From Pleurocapsa sp. PCC 7319 (GTDB taxonomy: Bacteria > Cyanobacteriota > Cyanobacteriia > Cyanobacteriales > Xenococcaceae): DNA of 64,000 bases. Below are positions 1 through 8,870 of this stretch, in pieces. Both the position numbers and the translations under genes were made by a program. How positions within the stretch are numbered: position 1 is the stretch's first letter; every line of letters begins with the position of its first letter. The stretch is from positions 2,256,211-2,320,210 of the forward strand of contig NZ_KB235922.1 in NCBI RefSeq assembly GCF_000332195.1. The letters are read 5' to 3'. The notes under the pieces are model-generated. The model did no database searches. It was not told where the DNA came from and worked only from the letters and a program-made list of their open reading frames with translations.

Positions 1-340
1 CTGAAATGGAGTAAACCTTTAGTACAGTTTCACGCTCTAGTTGTTGTCCACAAACAATTAATTTAGATTGGGATGACTGTTCTTTTAATTGCTCGTTAAG
101 TTCAAAATCACTAGCTACTAAAAATTCTAAATCCAAAATAATTACATCTGGTTGATATCTTTGTGCCAATCTCAAACCTGTAAATGAATCGGCACAATCG
201 TGAATGGTTAAAGAATTTTGCTGTGATAGTATTTTGCATAATCCCAATCTTTGGAAAGGATCGCGTTTAATTAATAAAACTGTAGCCTTTGGTAAATTAA
301 AGCTACAATTGTTGCTTTGATTGACTTCTATCTGATTCAT
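1..340 (-). CDS. Response regulator receiver-domain protein (partial, runs off the left edge)
   Basis: An open frame runs from an ATG at 338-340 to the left edge without a stop and gives 113 residues of an N-terminal receiver domain. After about 17 residues it shows the usual pattern: a hydrophobic beta strand (TVLLIKRDP, with the acidic residue partly replaced by K-R-D), then YQPDVIILDLEF, where D of LDLE is the expected phosphoacceptor. The output domain lies outside the window, so its class is unknown. A divergent arrangement leaves about 310 bases to the next gene. The fold assignment is good; function beyond phosphorelay signalling cannot be given. Confidence 0.7.
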   Translation of the reverse strand, partial: MNQIEVNQSNNCSFNLPKATVLLIKRDPFQRLGLCKILSQQNSLTIHDCADSFTGLRLAQRYQPDVIILDLEFLVASDFELNEQLKEQSSQSKLIVCGQQLERETVLKVYSIS

Positions 341-651
341 AACTTTTAAAGATTAATTATTAATCGTATTAGGAAAATAGGTTTTCTTGTGTTTAATTAT
401 TTTGTTTTCTCAGTTAATACAATCATAAACTTGGAAGATATCGAAGTCTATTCCCAATATTAATAGTACAAATTGATGAGATCGAATAATCGATTAGTAT
501 CTATTGGGCAGCGGTGCAAAGAAGAGCTGAATAATAATACAGCTACTCATGCTCAAGCCTTTCAATTACCTTATCCAGTCTAGAGTTATCGATCCTGGTA
601 AATTGGAAACTAACACTACCGTCTCTATGAATCAAATAAGAATATAAACTT
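341..651. other. Intergenic region without a convincing gene
   Basis: AT-rich spacer between the divergent receiver-domain gene and the zeta-toxin-like gene. It presumably holds both promoters, but I could not pick a clear -35/-10 pair. Only short chance frames are seen. Confidence 0.4.
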
Positions 652-1221
652 ATGCCTGAAATATATGTCTTTGGTGGTTGTAACGGATCGGGAAAGACGA
701 CTTTAGCTACTACAATCTTATCCTTATTTGATAACCCGATTGAATTTGTCAACGCCGATATCATTGCTGCCGAACTTAACCCTAATGATGTTAATGCTGT
801 CGCTATTCAAGCTAGTAGGTTGATGCTGGAAAGAATCAACACTCTATCTCGACAGGATAGGGATTTTGCTTTCGAGACTACTTTAGCAGCTCGAACTTTC
901 GCTAAATTCTTGAGAGAGTGTAAAGCTAAAGGCTATAGAATTAATTTAGTGTACGTCTGGTTAGAAAGTGCAGAATTAGCAGTTAGTCGAGTAGCCAAAA
1001 GGGTAGCATCTGGAGGTCACAATATCCCAGAAGATATAATACGTAGGAGATACGAAAGAGGCAGAGACAACTTTGTTAGTCTATATTCCCCTATAGCTGA
1101 CTACTGGATTGTTTATGATAATACTAGACAGACTAGAAGCGTAGTAGCTGAGAAGACACCCAGCCGACAAATCACTGTCTATCAACCATCGATTTTGCAA
1201 CAAATTACTCAAGAGTCATGA
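652..1221 (+). CDS. Zeta-toxin-like P-loop kinase
   Basis: A protein of 189 residues with a Walker A motif near the N-terminus (GGCNGSGKTT, residues 8-17), then NADIIAAELNP, FAFETTLA (residues about 72-80) and an arginine-rich lid (IIRRRYERGRDNF). This is the layout of the zeta toxin / UDP-N-acetylglucosamine kinase-like family, which phosphorylates cell-wall sugar nucleotides in characterised members. The gene overlaps the next small gene by 4 bases (ATGA), so the two are very likely co-translated and form a toxin-antitoxin-like or plasmid-stability unit. Unlike epsilon-zeta, the toxin is the first gene. The family call is firm; toxicity is inferred. Confidence 0.8.
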   Translation: MPEIYVFGGCNGSGKTTLATTILSLFDNPIEFVNADIIAAELNPNDVNAVAIQASRLMLERINTLSRQDRDFAFETTLAARTFAKFLRECKAKGYRINLVYVWLESAELAVSRVAKRVASGGHNIPEDIIRRRYERGRDNFVSLYSPIADYWIVYDNTRQTRSVVAEKTPSRQITVYQPSILQQITQES

Positions 1222-1430
1222 TGAATCATAATACAGATGATAGGTTATCTACCAAGCTAAATCCCCTTGTCCAAAAAGCAGTGGATGAAGCGATCGAACA
1301 GCACCGAATCAAGGGTGAGTCGATCGCCATAGGCGAAAACGGTAAAGTAAAAATCGTTCCCCCAGAAGAAATTACTCCTCTAGCAGAGAAGCTCGAACAA
1401 AGAGAAGCCCCCAAACAAGCTCAGTCTTAA
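1218..1430 (+). CDS. Small partner of the zeta-toxin-like kinase (putative antitoxin)
   Basis: Seventy residues, hydrophilic and mostly helical, with a middle section IAIGENGKVKIVPPEEI. The start overlaps the stop of the kinase gene as ATGA, which implies translational coupling. I do not recognise a family. Position and size fit an antitoxin or accessory protein, but this is inference. Its stop codon overlaps by 4 bases the stop codon of the convergent ParM-like gene. Confidence 0.55.
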   Translation: MMNHNTDDRLSTKLNPLVQKAVDEAIEQHRIKGESIAIGENGKVKIVPPEEITPLAEKLEQREAPKQAQS

Positions 1431-2668
1431 CCATTTCCAATGGACGCAGCACCAGCCATCTTTATAGGTTTGGTTGAGTTTTTAGGAGTATACCTAGCAA
1501 AGTCTATAAACAAACCCCAAGCATCGGCAAATCTCAATGGTAGTTGCTGCTGTTTGAATCGTGGTGATTCAACTTTGCTCAAATTCAATTCTGATAAAAG
1601 CGATCGCTCTATTAACTCTGTCGAGCTAACTTCTACGTCTGAATATTTACCCGATAGGTAATCCTTTAATTCCTGTCTGAAAAATCCCGACGTACCACCC
1701 GTATAAACGAGCCTATCTAACTGTCTTTGAGTAGGAAGAACTTCATCTAACCAGCCTTCAAGTAATTGCCAATATTCTCTCTTTGAATTACTTATAGCAG
1801 TTTCAATCCTGCTTTTTTCAACTTCCGCCTTCTGTTTATCCCTAGACTTTACTAACTCTTCTACTACAATCTTAGTTATTAATCTCTCTTCACCTAATGC
1901 AGTTTTGTGGTTAATAATATTCTCTTCACAAGTATAAATAGCAGATTGAATATCTTCTCTGGTTAATCCAGATGTTTTCTTAATAATGCGATCGCTAAAA
2001 TTATAAAACCCCAAGTTGGTAGTTCCGCTACCGTCAAAACTAAGCGTACCATCTTTAAATAACAATAAGCTGGTGTTGCGATAGCCAAACATTAATACGG
2101 CAAAAGTTTGAGCCTGGACTGTTTCGAGAGAGCAAATTTTTAGCAGATTGGAGACAATACCATACCCTTCTGGTTGGCATCGATATCTCTGCAAATCAAC
2201 TCCTATGGTCTTACCCTGAAACTTAAACTCGCTAATCGATTCTTCCAACTCTTTTTCTAATTCAGAATTATTGCTAGATTCGCCTAATGGCAGCAGTAAA
2301 GCTAAATCTAATTTTATTTGGTCGGATAACTTTTCTTTTACCGCGATAGCACCCACAACCGAGAGAATTTTGGGTACTATCGATTCATATTTTAACGATT
2401 TGATACTAGTTGATGCGCGATACTCCTGTGCCAATCTCCCTACTAAATAGCAAGAGTTGCTGTCAATCTGTAACCAAGCATTGTGTTCGGGTTTGCCCAA
2501 TTTGGAAGTTTGTTGCAGATTCTCAATTACATTTACATCTAGCTTTAGTAGCTGTGCATCCATAGTTAAATGCTTTGGTTGACCACTTCTGCCAACTCGA
2601 TACAGCACCTTAGTCAAACTCGTACCGTGGTCACAGACTATAGTTAATTTTGAGGCTCTTTTATTCAT
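1427..2668 (-). CDS. ParM/Alp-like actin-family plasmid segregation ATPase
   Basis: About 413 residues from the preferred ATG at 2666-2668; an upstream start at 2743 would add 25 poorly structured residues and overlap the preceding gene. Near the N-terminus is an actin-fold phosphate-1 signature (VCDHGTSLTK). A later segment (FGYRNTSLLLFKDGTL) fits the second phosphate loop, and LVYTGGTSGFF fits the adenosine loop. This is the layout of bacterial actin-like partition proteins that push plasmids apart by forming filaments. The upstream gene on the same strand would be its natural partner, but an insertion sequence splits it. If that partner is the centromere-binding adaptor, partition may now be crippled. 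Confidence 0.7.
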   Translation of the reverse strand: MNKRASKLTIVCDHGTSLTKVLYRVGRSGQPKHLTMDAQLLKLDVNVIENLQQTSKLGKPEHNAWLQIDSNSCYLVGRLAQEYRASTSIKSLKYESIVPKILSVVGAIAVKEKLSDQIKLDLALLLPLGESSNNSELEKELEESISEFKFQGKTIGVDLQRYRCQPEGYGIVSNLLKICSLETVQAQTFAVLMFGYRNTSLLLFKDGTLSFDGSGTTNLGFYNFSDRIIKKTSGLTREDIQSAIYTCEENIINHKTALGEERLITKIVVEELVKSRDKQKAEVEKSRIETAISNSKREYWQLLEGWLDEVLPTQRQLDRLVYTGGTSGFFRQELKDYLSGKYSDVEVSSTELIERSLLSELNLSKVESPRFKQQQLPLRFADAWGLFIDFARYTPKNSTKPIKMAGAASIGNG

Positions 2669-3064
2669 ATTTTTATCGATCGCAGATTCGTTTTTAAACA
2701 TACATTTACCAAAGCTTCCGCCTTCGTTCGCTACCTTCCCCAATCGCCGAGAAGTTGTTTATCGGCTTCAGTTTCTTGTTTATTGGCAAATTCTTCCCAT
2801 AATTCCCATTGAGCTTCAGTCCAAGAATCATCTTTTTCTGGCTGGAGTTCGATCAGTTTATCCTTGGCATCTGCTGCTGATGATGAAGTATCCACAACCT
2901 TTTGTAGCTTTTGTCTCAACTTATCTAATTCGTCCTCTTCATGTTTTATTGCAGACACTTTAGCTGTTTCTACAAAAGACCTATTTTCCTTTAAGGAATT
3001 ATCACCGTTGGCAAACTCAGTAACTACAGGATAGTTTTGAGATACAGCTATTGGATTATATATA

Positions 3065-4739
3065 GAGTTTGCTGAAAAAGTAATCGGAAAAATTGACAAG
3101 AATCAGCTTGTTTAAAAAATAAGTTTTTATGTTAGTAATTTGACTTTAATATCAGTTTTAATAATAAAAAAGTCAGTAATCGAGCCGAATTTATAGGTAT
3201 TCAGAAATAAAGACAAAAAAAGACAGCTAACCTGCCTGAGCAGGGTGGAAAGATTGATAACTAAAAAAGTAACGGCAATAGAAGTTTCTGCTGTCTTTGA
3301 GAGTTTTGCCATGATACAGTTAAGTCCATAACGTCGTTTTGCTTGTCCGAATTTTCCCTCAATAGCATTACGAAATCTTTCATCATCTCTAGCTTGTTTT
3401 TTAGTTGATTTACTAACATTTTTAGGTGGTCTTCCCAATGGTGGTCCACTGATTCTAATACCTCGGTCTTTACACCAAGTTCGATTCTCTCTATTGCGAT
3501 AAATTTTATCTACATGAACTGAGGATGGATAGTAGCCAGTGAAGTTTTTATAGGCTTCTACTTGTGTTTTTAAATCCCCTGATTCATTAAAGTTATCCCA
3601 ACTCAAATGATCTAAAAATACATATTGGTCAAAACAGCTTACTGAAATTTTTGCTCCGAATTCCACAGTTTTTCCTGCTTTTCCTCTGACGATAGGACGG
3701 ATATGAGGTTGAGTTATACTGACGATTCTATCGTCAATTCTGTTGGATTGATTCTCATACATCCACAATTGTTGACGATAAACTTCTGTAACTACCAACA
3801 ACATTTTATATTGGCTTGGAGATAGACTACTTAAATCAGCCTCGGAATTAACTAAATTCTCTATGTGAGATAAATTTCTTTTGATGTATTGTAATTGTTT
3901 GGCGACTGCCGAGCTTCTTTCTTGTCGAGATGGACGACGTTTCTTCGCAACTTTCAAATAATCTTTTCTCGCTTTCTTTCTATAAGTCCTTGGCTTTTTT
4001 ACTTTCTTTGTTTGACAAGTTTTATAAAGAGAATCTAGAATTTTTTCGGTTTGTCGTCTGGCTTGATTTAATATTCCCAAATCATTGGGATAACTTATAT
4101 CCCCAGGAGCGCAAGTAGCATCTAATATTAACTTTCCTTGATTTTTAATTGATTTAACTTCTTCTTTTTCGTTTTTTTTCTGTTTCTTCCTCCTCTTTCT
4201 CTCGGAGATTATTTACCATTTTTATATTGATTTTATTAACTAAATCCAGGTCTATTCTTTCTCTAAAATAAACCATCATTGAGGCATCAAATGGGGCTTG
4301 ATTGCTATAGTCTGACATCCCTAGAAAATACTGTAAATAAGGATTTTCCCTTATTTGCTCTACAGTTTCTCTATCGCTTATTCCTAATTTTTCTTTAATA
4401 ATTAATGCCCCCAATGCCATCCGAAATGGTTTGGCTATTGCTCCCATTGTTTCTGAGAAATTTTCTGCATATTCTGACTCAAAATCTGACCAAGGAATTA
4501 ACTCTGCCATAATTACCCATCGGTTTTCTGATGACAACTTACTTTCAAAGGGTAATTCAAAATTTTCTGGGGTAAGCTCCGACTGGCTAGTTTTACGGTA
4601 CATTTGTTCTTGCTCAGATAAGTGCAAGGGTCTTTTACCAATTTTAGGGGTTTTTCGCCATTTTTACTTAACTTTTTTCTGCGCCTAAAATCCTTATAAC
4701 CTTTATTGGCTCAAGGTTGTCAAGTTATTCAGCAAACCC
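3065..4739 (-). mobile_element. IS5/IS1182-type insertion sequence, 1675 bp, with 6-bp target duplication
   Basis: The ends are inverted repeats: GAGTTTGCTGAA at the left and, read inward, GGGTTTGCTGAA at the right. They are flanked by direct TATATA repeats at 3059-3064 and 4740-4745. The element carries a single transposase gene in two frames. It interrupts the gene upstream of the ParM-like gene. Confidence 0.85.
3127..4627 (-). CDS. IS5/IS1182-type DDE transposase in two frames joined at a run of eight A
   Basis: The first frame (4154-4627) encodes the DUF772-type N-terminal domain (FRMALGALIIKEKLGISDRE, then ENPYLQYFLGM). The second frame is open from at least 4200 to 3127 and carries the catalytic part: LDATCAPGDISYP (first Asp), VHVDKIYRNRENR (second Asp) and IEGKFGQAKRRYGL (Glu). 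The frames overlap through A8 at about 4172-4179 on the coding strand. Moving from the first to the second needs a +1 (or -2) shift or slippage that drops one A. It may be a programmed or transcriptional slippage site, or a plain inactivating mutation. All three acidic residues are kept. Confidence 0.75.
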
Positions 4740-5011
4740 TATATAGATGGGGATGGCAATGCACAATATTCCCTAATCGCTCTTCCCCATGATTCACATT
4801 CAATCGCACAAGCTAAAGCAGTAGCGCGATACTCTTCTTTGGTTGAATCTAATGTAAATGGTAAGTAACGGGCAATCAGGGTACTTCTTGCCATTTCTAA
4901 ATTATTTAAAGGCATTTTTTGCAGATAGCTAATTACCTCCCCTAACGGACTATTAGCAGAACACCTAAGTTCTAAACCTTCTCCTATTTTTAATCTTTTT
5001 TCTTTTGCCAT

Positions 5012-5536
5012 CTTTTTATGAGTACACTTCCAACTAAATAGAAATACAAACTATTGCCTGAGAAAATTTTTAACAAATAGATCGAGCAATAAAGTTATTT
5101 ACAAAATATACAAATTACTGTTAAAAAATAATGAAGACGTAACAGCGACAACAGTACGCCTAAATTTCGCTTTTCTTACGCAAAAGTGGATTACTAATAA
5201 GTTATCACAGCAATTTTTCGCTAACAATTCCCTATTTGAACTAAATGATTTATCGTTTTGTCATATATTAATATGTACTTATTAACGCCGATTATTCCAA
5301 TTTATTGGCGTTGATAAACTAGTAAATATCTGTTTTTACTGTAATTTATTACTGATTAGTTCTGTGATATTATTGTTAGCAAGCAGTGTCTTAGTACGTA
5401 CTTTTAATAATCAAGTATTAGTCATTTTAAGCAACGACTCTGCTTGTTAGAGGCATTTCCCTAAGACCCCACAACGAACTTAGTTTAATACCATTATTCA
5501 TTCTCTCTTGGTATTTAAGTTTCACATCGATCGCTA
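5012..5536. promoter_or_regulatory. Intergenic region with candidate oriT/control structures
   Basis: A 525-bp AT-rich region lies between the split partition gene and the mobilisation genes. It holds an inverted repeat AACGCC...GGCGTT (5284-5312) and the palindrome AGTACGTACT (5393-5402). In mobilisable plasmids oriT usually sits just upstream of mobC and the relaxase gene, so this is the best place for it, and it may also hold the partition centromere. No nick-site consensus was recognised. Confidence 0.4.
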
Positions 5537-5905
5537 ATGACTAAACCCAAACAAAATTCTGGTCACAAGAAAGAATCACGAATATATATTAGAGCTACAG
5601 CTAAGGAGAAAGCACAATTACAAGTTAAGGCAGAAGCTTCGGGTATGACTCTAGCTGAGTATCTGATTAATTCTGGCTTGAATAAGAAAATAGCCAATGT
5701 AACTCCAGCAATCGATAAGTCTCTTTATCTGGAACTATGCCGTCAGGGTAACAATCTTAACCAGTTGGCTCGCTTACAAGATGCTCAAATAGCAGCTTCA
5801 AATAAGAGCTTCCAACTACATCCCGACGAGCGGGCGATGTTAGAAAAGATTTATAATCTACTGCGCCAAACATTGAGTCAGTTACAGGAGAAAAAAGTAA
5901 GTTGA
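5537..5905 (+). CDS. mobC: MobC-like mobilisation accessory protein
   Basis: A protein of 122 residues. After a basic N-terminus comes a ribbon-helix-helix-like segment (ESRIYIRATAKEKAQL, then GMTLAEYLINSGL), followed by the MobC signature-like part (LYLELCRQGNNLNQLARL) and a helical C-terminus. Such proteins bind oriT and help the relaxase open the DNA. Its stop overlaps the TTG start of the relaxase gene by 4 bases, a classic mobCA arrangement. No ribosome site is obvious, since the sequence before the ATG is AT-rich (TCGATCGCTA). Confidence 0.75.
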   Translation: MTKPKQNSGHKKESRIYIRATAKEKAQLQVKAEASGMTLAEYLINSGLNKKIANVTPAIDKSLYLELCRQGNNLNQLARLQDAQIAASNKSFQLHPDERAMLEKIYNLLRQTLSQLQEKKVS

Positions 5906-7416
5906 TTGGCAAAGTTACTACTGGTAGCAGCTTCGATCGCCTGTTTAGATATTTACTTAAAGACAATAAGCAAGCTCGGATTATGGGTGGCGAGCGCGTA
6001 TTACTCGAACCCGATGCCAAGGAACTTGCCAGTCAGTTCGACTGGATAGCCAGCACTAGACCCACTACCAAAAAACCTGTTAAACATTTGAGTATTGGCT
6101 TTGCTCCTGCCGACGGGGAGGTAGATGATTCTACCAAGCTGGCAATCTCTGAATCGATAGTTAACAAGCTAGGCTATACCAACAATCAGTGGGTAGCGAT
6201 CGCCCATGGCAGAAATGACCCTGGACACGATTGGCAACACGACCACGATCATCTGCATATTGTTATCAATGGGATCGATTTTAATGGCAATCGCGTTTCA
6301 GATAGTTTCGATAAAACTCGTTTGGAGCAAATTCTCAGAGGATTAGAAGCAGAACACAAGCTAACTAAAGTTGTATCTAGTCATGAATGCGATCGCCAAA
6401 GACCAAAAACCAAGCAGTTACAACGCTACCAAAGAGAGAGCAGGAAATACCCAGATACAGCACCAGAAATTCCTATAATGGCAAAGCTAGAGGCTGCGAT
6501 CGGTGCTTCCAGTCGAGATAAACCAACTATGACCACGTTCATAGGTAGAATGCAGCAGTTAGGAATTGATGTTCGACCCTACATTACCGAAAAAGGTCGA
6601 AAGCGTATTAGCTATCGCTTGGGAGATTTTAAAGTTAGAGGTAGCAAGCTACATAACGGTAGTTTTCCTAAGTTGCTTTCTGAGCGAGGCATCGATTTTG
6701 ATGAGATTAGGGATACTCCTGCACTTGAAGCTGCATATCAAGGTAGATCGGTAGAAATAGACAATAAACAATTTCTTGACTGGGAACAGATTGACTTATA
6801 CTATTGGCTACCGCAACCCCTCAAAGCGTTAGCTAACGTCCATTTAGTCGAGAAAGTTCAGGAGATAGCCGATCCAAAACAGTGGAACAATCTTCAAAAA
6901 ACACTACTCGCTCGCTATGGCATCCCCGAACGTATATCTGCTGGTTTGAATGAAGCTGACTTACTAGATGCGTCGGCGGAAGGAGAACCGATTTGGCACA
7001 AACAAAGCTTATTAGGCAGTAAAGATTCTCACTTTTGGTTTGAAATTGGTGGTACTGGCAATCGAGCTAAGAAGATGATTGTCACAAATTCGCCCGTAGA
7101 AGCTATATCCGCTTATTTAGTCGATCGATTGGTCGATCAAGAAGATTGCCCCTGTTTGTATCTAAGTTTAGATCGCTTAGGACAACTTACTGAACTAGAT
7201 TTAACTAAGTTTAACTCTGTAGTCGTTAATAACAGCGATAAAAAGCTAGTTTCAGATAGCGTTCGGGGTTTGGTAATTCAAAAGGATGTCAGTAGTTGGC
7301 AGCAAAGTTGGTTAGCTCATTGGAACAAGGTTGAGACGATTTTAAAATCTGAAGCTAAAAACAACAACACATTAAGTGAAAGAAAACCCAGCAATTGTAA
7401 ACAACTAGAATTGTAG
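5902..7416 (+). CDS. mobA: MobP-type relaxase (mobilisation nuclease)
   Basis: 504 residues. The N-terminal relaxase domain begins MIGKVTTGSSFDRLFRYLL and includes the metal-binding histidine motif in a segment HDHDHLHIVINGID (residues about 114-127, HxDxxHxHxxxN). The nicking Tyr may lie in LFRYLL. The start is TTG and overlaps the stop of mobC. From about residue 270 a second region of unknown function follows, with NRAKKMIVTNSPVEAISAYL resembling a toprim/primase-like DUF3991 tail. The gene makes the plasmid mobilisable by a helper; no conjugation genes are in the window. Confidence 0.8.
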   Translation: MIGKVTTGSSFDRLFRYLLKDNKQARIMGGERVLLEPDAKELASQFDWIASTRPTTKKPVKHLSIGFAPADGEVDDSTKLAISESIVNKLGYTNNQWVAIAHGRNDPGHDWQHDHDHLHIVINGIDFNGNRVSDSFDKTRLEQILRGLEAEHKLTKVVSSHECDRQRPKTKQLQRYQRESRKYPDTAPEIPIMAKLEAAIGASSRDKPTMTTFIGRMQQLGIDVRPYITEKGRKRISYRLGDFKVRGSKLHNGSFPKLLSERGIDFDEIRDTPALEAAYQGRSVEIDNKQFLDWEQIDLYYWLPQPLKALANVHLVEKVQEIADPKQWNNLQKTLLARYGIPERISAGLNEADLLDASAEGEPIWHKQSLLGSKDSHFWFEIGGTGNRAKKMIVTNSPVEAISAYLVDRLVDQEDCPCLYLSLDRLGQLTELDLTKFNSVVVNNSDKKLVSDSVRGLVIQKDVSSWQQSWLAHWNKVETILKSEAKNNNTLSERKPSNCKQLEL

Positions 7417-7489
7417 TCTTACAACAAGAAATTCGTCTTAATCGCCCAAGCTGACGCTTCCCAGAGGAACATTACGATTCCTCTCAAAA

Positions 7490-8623
7490 ATGAAATATCC
7501 CTTGAGTCCCGACGAAAAGCGGCAACTTTGGCAACAGTATCAAGATCGAAAACCGAAGAAAAAACTCGATTCCCATTTGAAAAGAGATTTGAAGCACGGC
7601 TGGCTCTTTCCTTACCTAACACAAATTGAGAATCTGATATGGGGTAGATGGCTGTATTGGCAAGAATGTCAATTGATGCCTGAAGTTGCCTGGGAGCGTT
7701 GGAAATTGGAAAAGACTATCGCTCTAATTGAAAATAGAAAACCAGAAGCCATACCCAAATTTGTCATCGAACACATCCTACCAGATCGAGAAATTCCTCA
7801 AATTAGCTGGGGCTTCAACGAACAGGCGGAGAAAATGCTTATTGATTGTTTGGATGCTATTCCCGTATCTGGTAGCTGGAATAGTTGGAGTAGCTGGACT
7901 TATCTGCGTTATTTCCTGCATTGGCTGCTATTTGGCTTGGGGCATCCTGCTTATAAGGAATTACTCGAAGAACCCCAAGGTTGTGAGGGGGCATCAATGC
8001 GACTGTACCAACTATTCGATCTCACCTATTTACTGATGTTTCCCTACGACTACTTTGGCAGGCTATTGCCTCAGATTTCAGGTAAAAAAGCACAGCAAGC
8101 AACTGGATTTTTTCCCACCCCAATGGTTGTGTCCGAATTCATTAGCAAAATCCTTGACTCAAATTGCTCTAGAGATAAGCTGGCTCGCTTTCATACAGTC
8201 AACGAGCCAGCCGTAGGTACGGGGTCGATGTTATTAACCCAGAGTAACTATAATCTATGTGCTATTGGCATCGATATCAATCGCGATTTGCTCGAATGCG
8301 CCCTAATTCAATTCGCCTTGTACGCTCCCTGGTACTATTGTCCAATTTGGTGGTTGGGCAATACAGATCTAATCTGTGGCAATTCCCTTACATTGGAGAA
8401 TTTTAAATCGATTAATACTAAATTTTGGCTACCTAAATTTGCCGACATTGTAAAAGTCGAACTAAAGCCCACAGACAAGAAAGCTTATCAAGACAACCTC
8501 AAACAAACGCTACAAAATTCTCATTCAAAAACAGATGTTAATCCAATTGTTAGCAAGGCTTTAAAGAATAAAAGCTCTCTGCCTGAAGTTACACAAGCGA
8601 ACTTATTTAGTTATCTGAAATAG
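7490..8623 (+). CDS. N-6 DNA methylase-like protein without a visible NPPY motif
   Basis: 377 residues. The middle holds a methyltransferase SAM-binding motif I (NEPAVGTGSMLL, about residue 238) followed by motif-II-like GIDINRDLLECALIQFALY. The preceding GFFPTPMVV matches the TP(x)xV segment of type I/N6-adenine methylases. After ICGNSL no NPPY/NPPF catalytic motif appears before the protein ends in a charged tail. It could bind SAM or DNA without methylating, or be an antirestriction or regulatory relative. It starts 73 bases after the relaxase gene and probably shares its transcript. Confidence 0.6.
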   Translation: MKYPLSPDEKRQLWQQYQDRKPKKKLDSHLKRDLKHGWLFPYLTQIENLIWGRWLYWQECQLMPEVAWERWKLEKTIALIENRKPEAIPKFVIEHILPDREIPQISWGFNEQAEKMLIDCLDAIPVSGSWNSWSSWTYLRYFLHWLLFGLGHPAYKELLEEPQGCEGASMRLYQLFDLTYLLMFPYDYFGRLLPQISGKKAQQATGFFPTPMVVSEFISKILDSNCSRDKLARFHTVNEPAVGTGSMLLTQSNYNLCAIGIDINRDLLECALIQFALYAPWYYCPIWWLGNTDLICGNSLTLENFKSINTKFWLPKFADIVKVELKPTDKKAYQDNLKQTLQNSHSKTDVNPIVSKALKNKSSLPEVTQANLFSYLK

Positions 8624-8695
8624 CCCGAACATCCACCGCAGTATAGGGCTATCGCCCCCAATTTTGGCTAACTAAAGCAATAAATAACTGCCCTT

Positions 8696-8860
8696 ATGAA
8701 AGCCAATCTTGTGACAGATTCAAATAAAAATACACCAATTAAAAAAACTAGATACGAACGGCAATCGAAAGATGACGAACTCGAACCTTCAAGCTATTTA
8801 ATCGCCAAGATTGAGCGTGAGCGCGATTACTTTCATACCTGTATTTATAGTCAGTATTAA
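8696..8860 (+). CDS. Small plasmid protein, 54 residues
   Basis: A complete ATG-to-TAA frame in the gap between the methylase-like and Gp157-like genes, encoding a charged peptide (MKANLVTDSNKNTPIKKTRY at the start, ending FHTCIYSQY). Spacing and strand fit the operon. The next gene follows after AAGGAG and 10 bases. No family was recognised. Confidence 0.45.
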   Translation: MKANLVTDSNKNTPIKKTRYERQSKDDELEPSSYLIAKIERERDYFHTCIYSQY

Positions 8861-8870
8861 GGAGTAAAAA

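Larger units (their letters stand above)
2731..5011 (-). pseudogene. Putative partition partner gene (ParR position) split by an insertion sequence
   Basis: Two half-genes flank an insertion sequence: 4742-5011 gives the N-terminal 90 residues (ending ALPSPSI) and 2731-3058 the C-terminal half. Removing the element together with one copy of the 6-bp duplication TATATA joins the halves in frame (PSI-Y-NPIAVSQ). The restored protein has about 199 residues. The N-terminal part (RSTLIARYLPFTLDSTKEEY and following) is helical; the C-terminal part is acidic and coiled-coil-like, ending in DDSWTEAQWELWEEF. It lies just upstream of the ParM-like gene, where an adaptor (ParR-type) is expected. That role is inferred from position only, as no ribbon-helix-helix was recognised with certainty. 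Confidence 0.7.

Noticed and set aside
543-764. Minus-strand frame of 73 residues
   Set aside because: Its N-terminal half is antisense to the P-loop of the zeta-like gene, and the remaining part has no recognisable family.
1669-2743. ParM-like start at 2743
   Set aside because: It adds 25 low-quality residues and overlaps the upstream gene; the ATG at 2668 begins just before the conserved fold.
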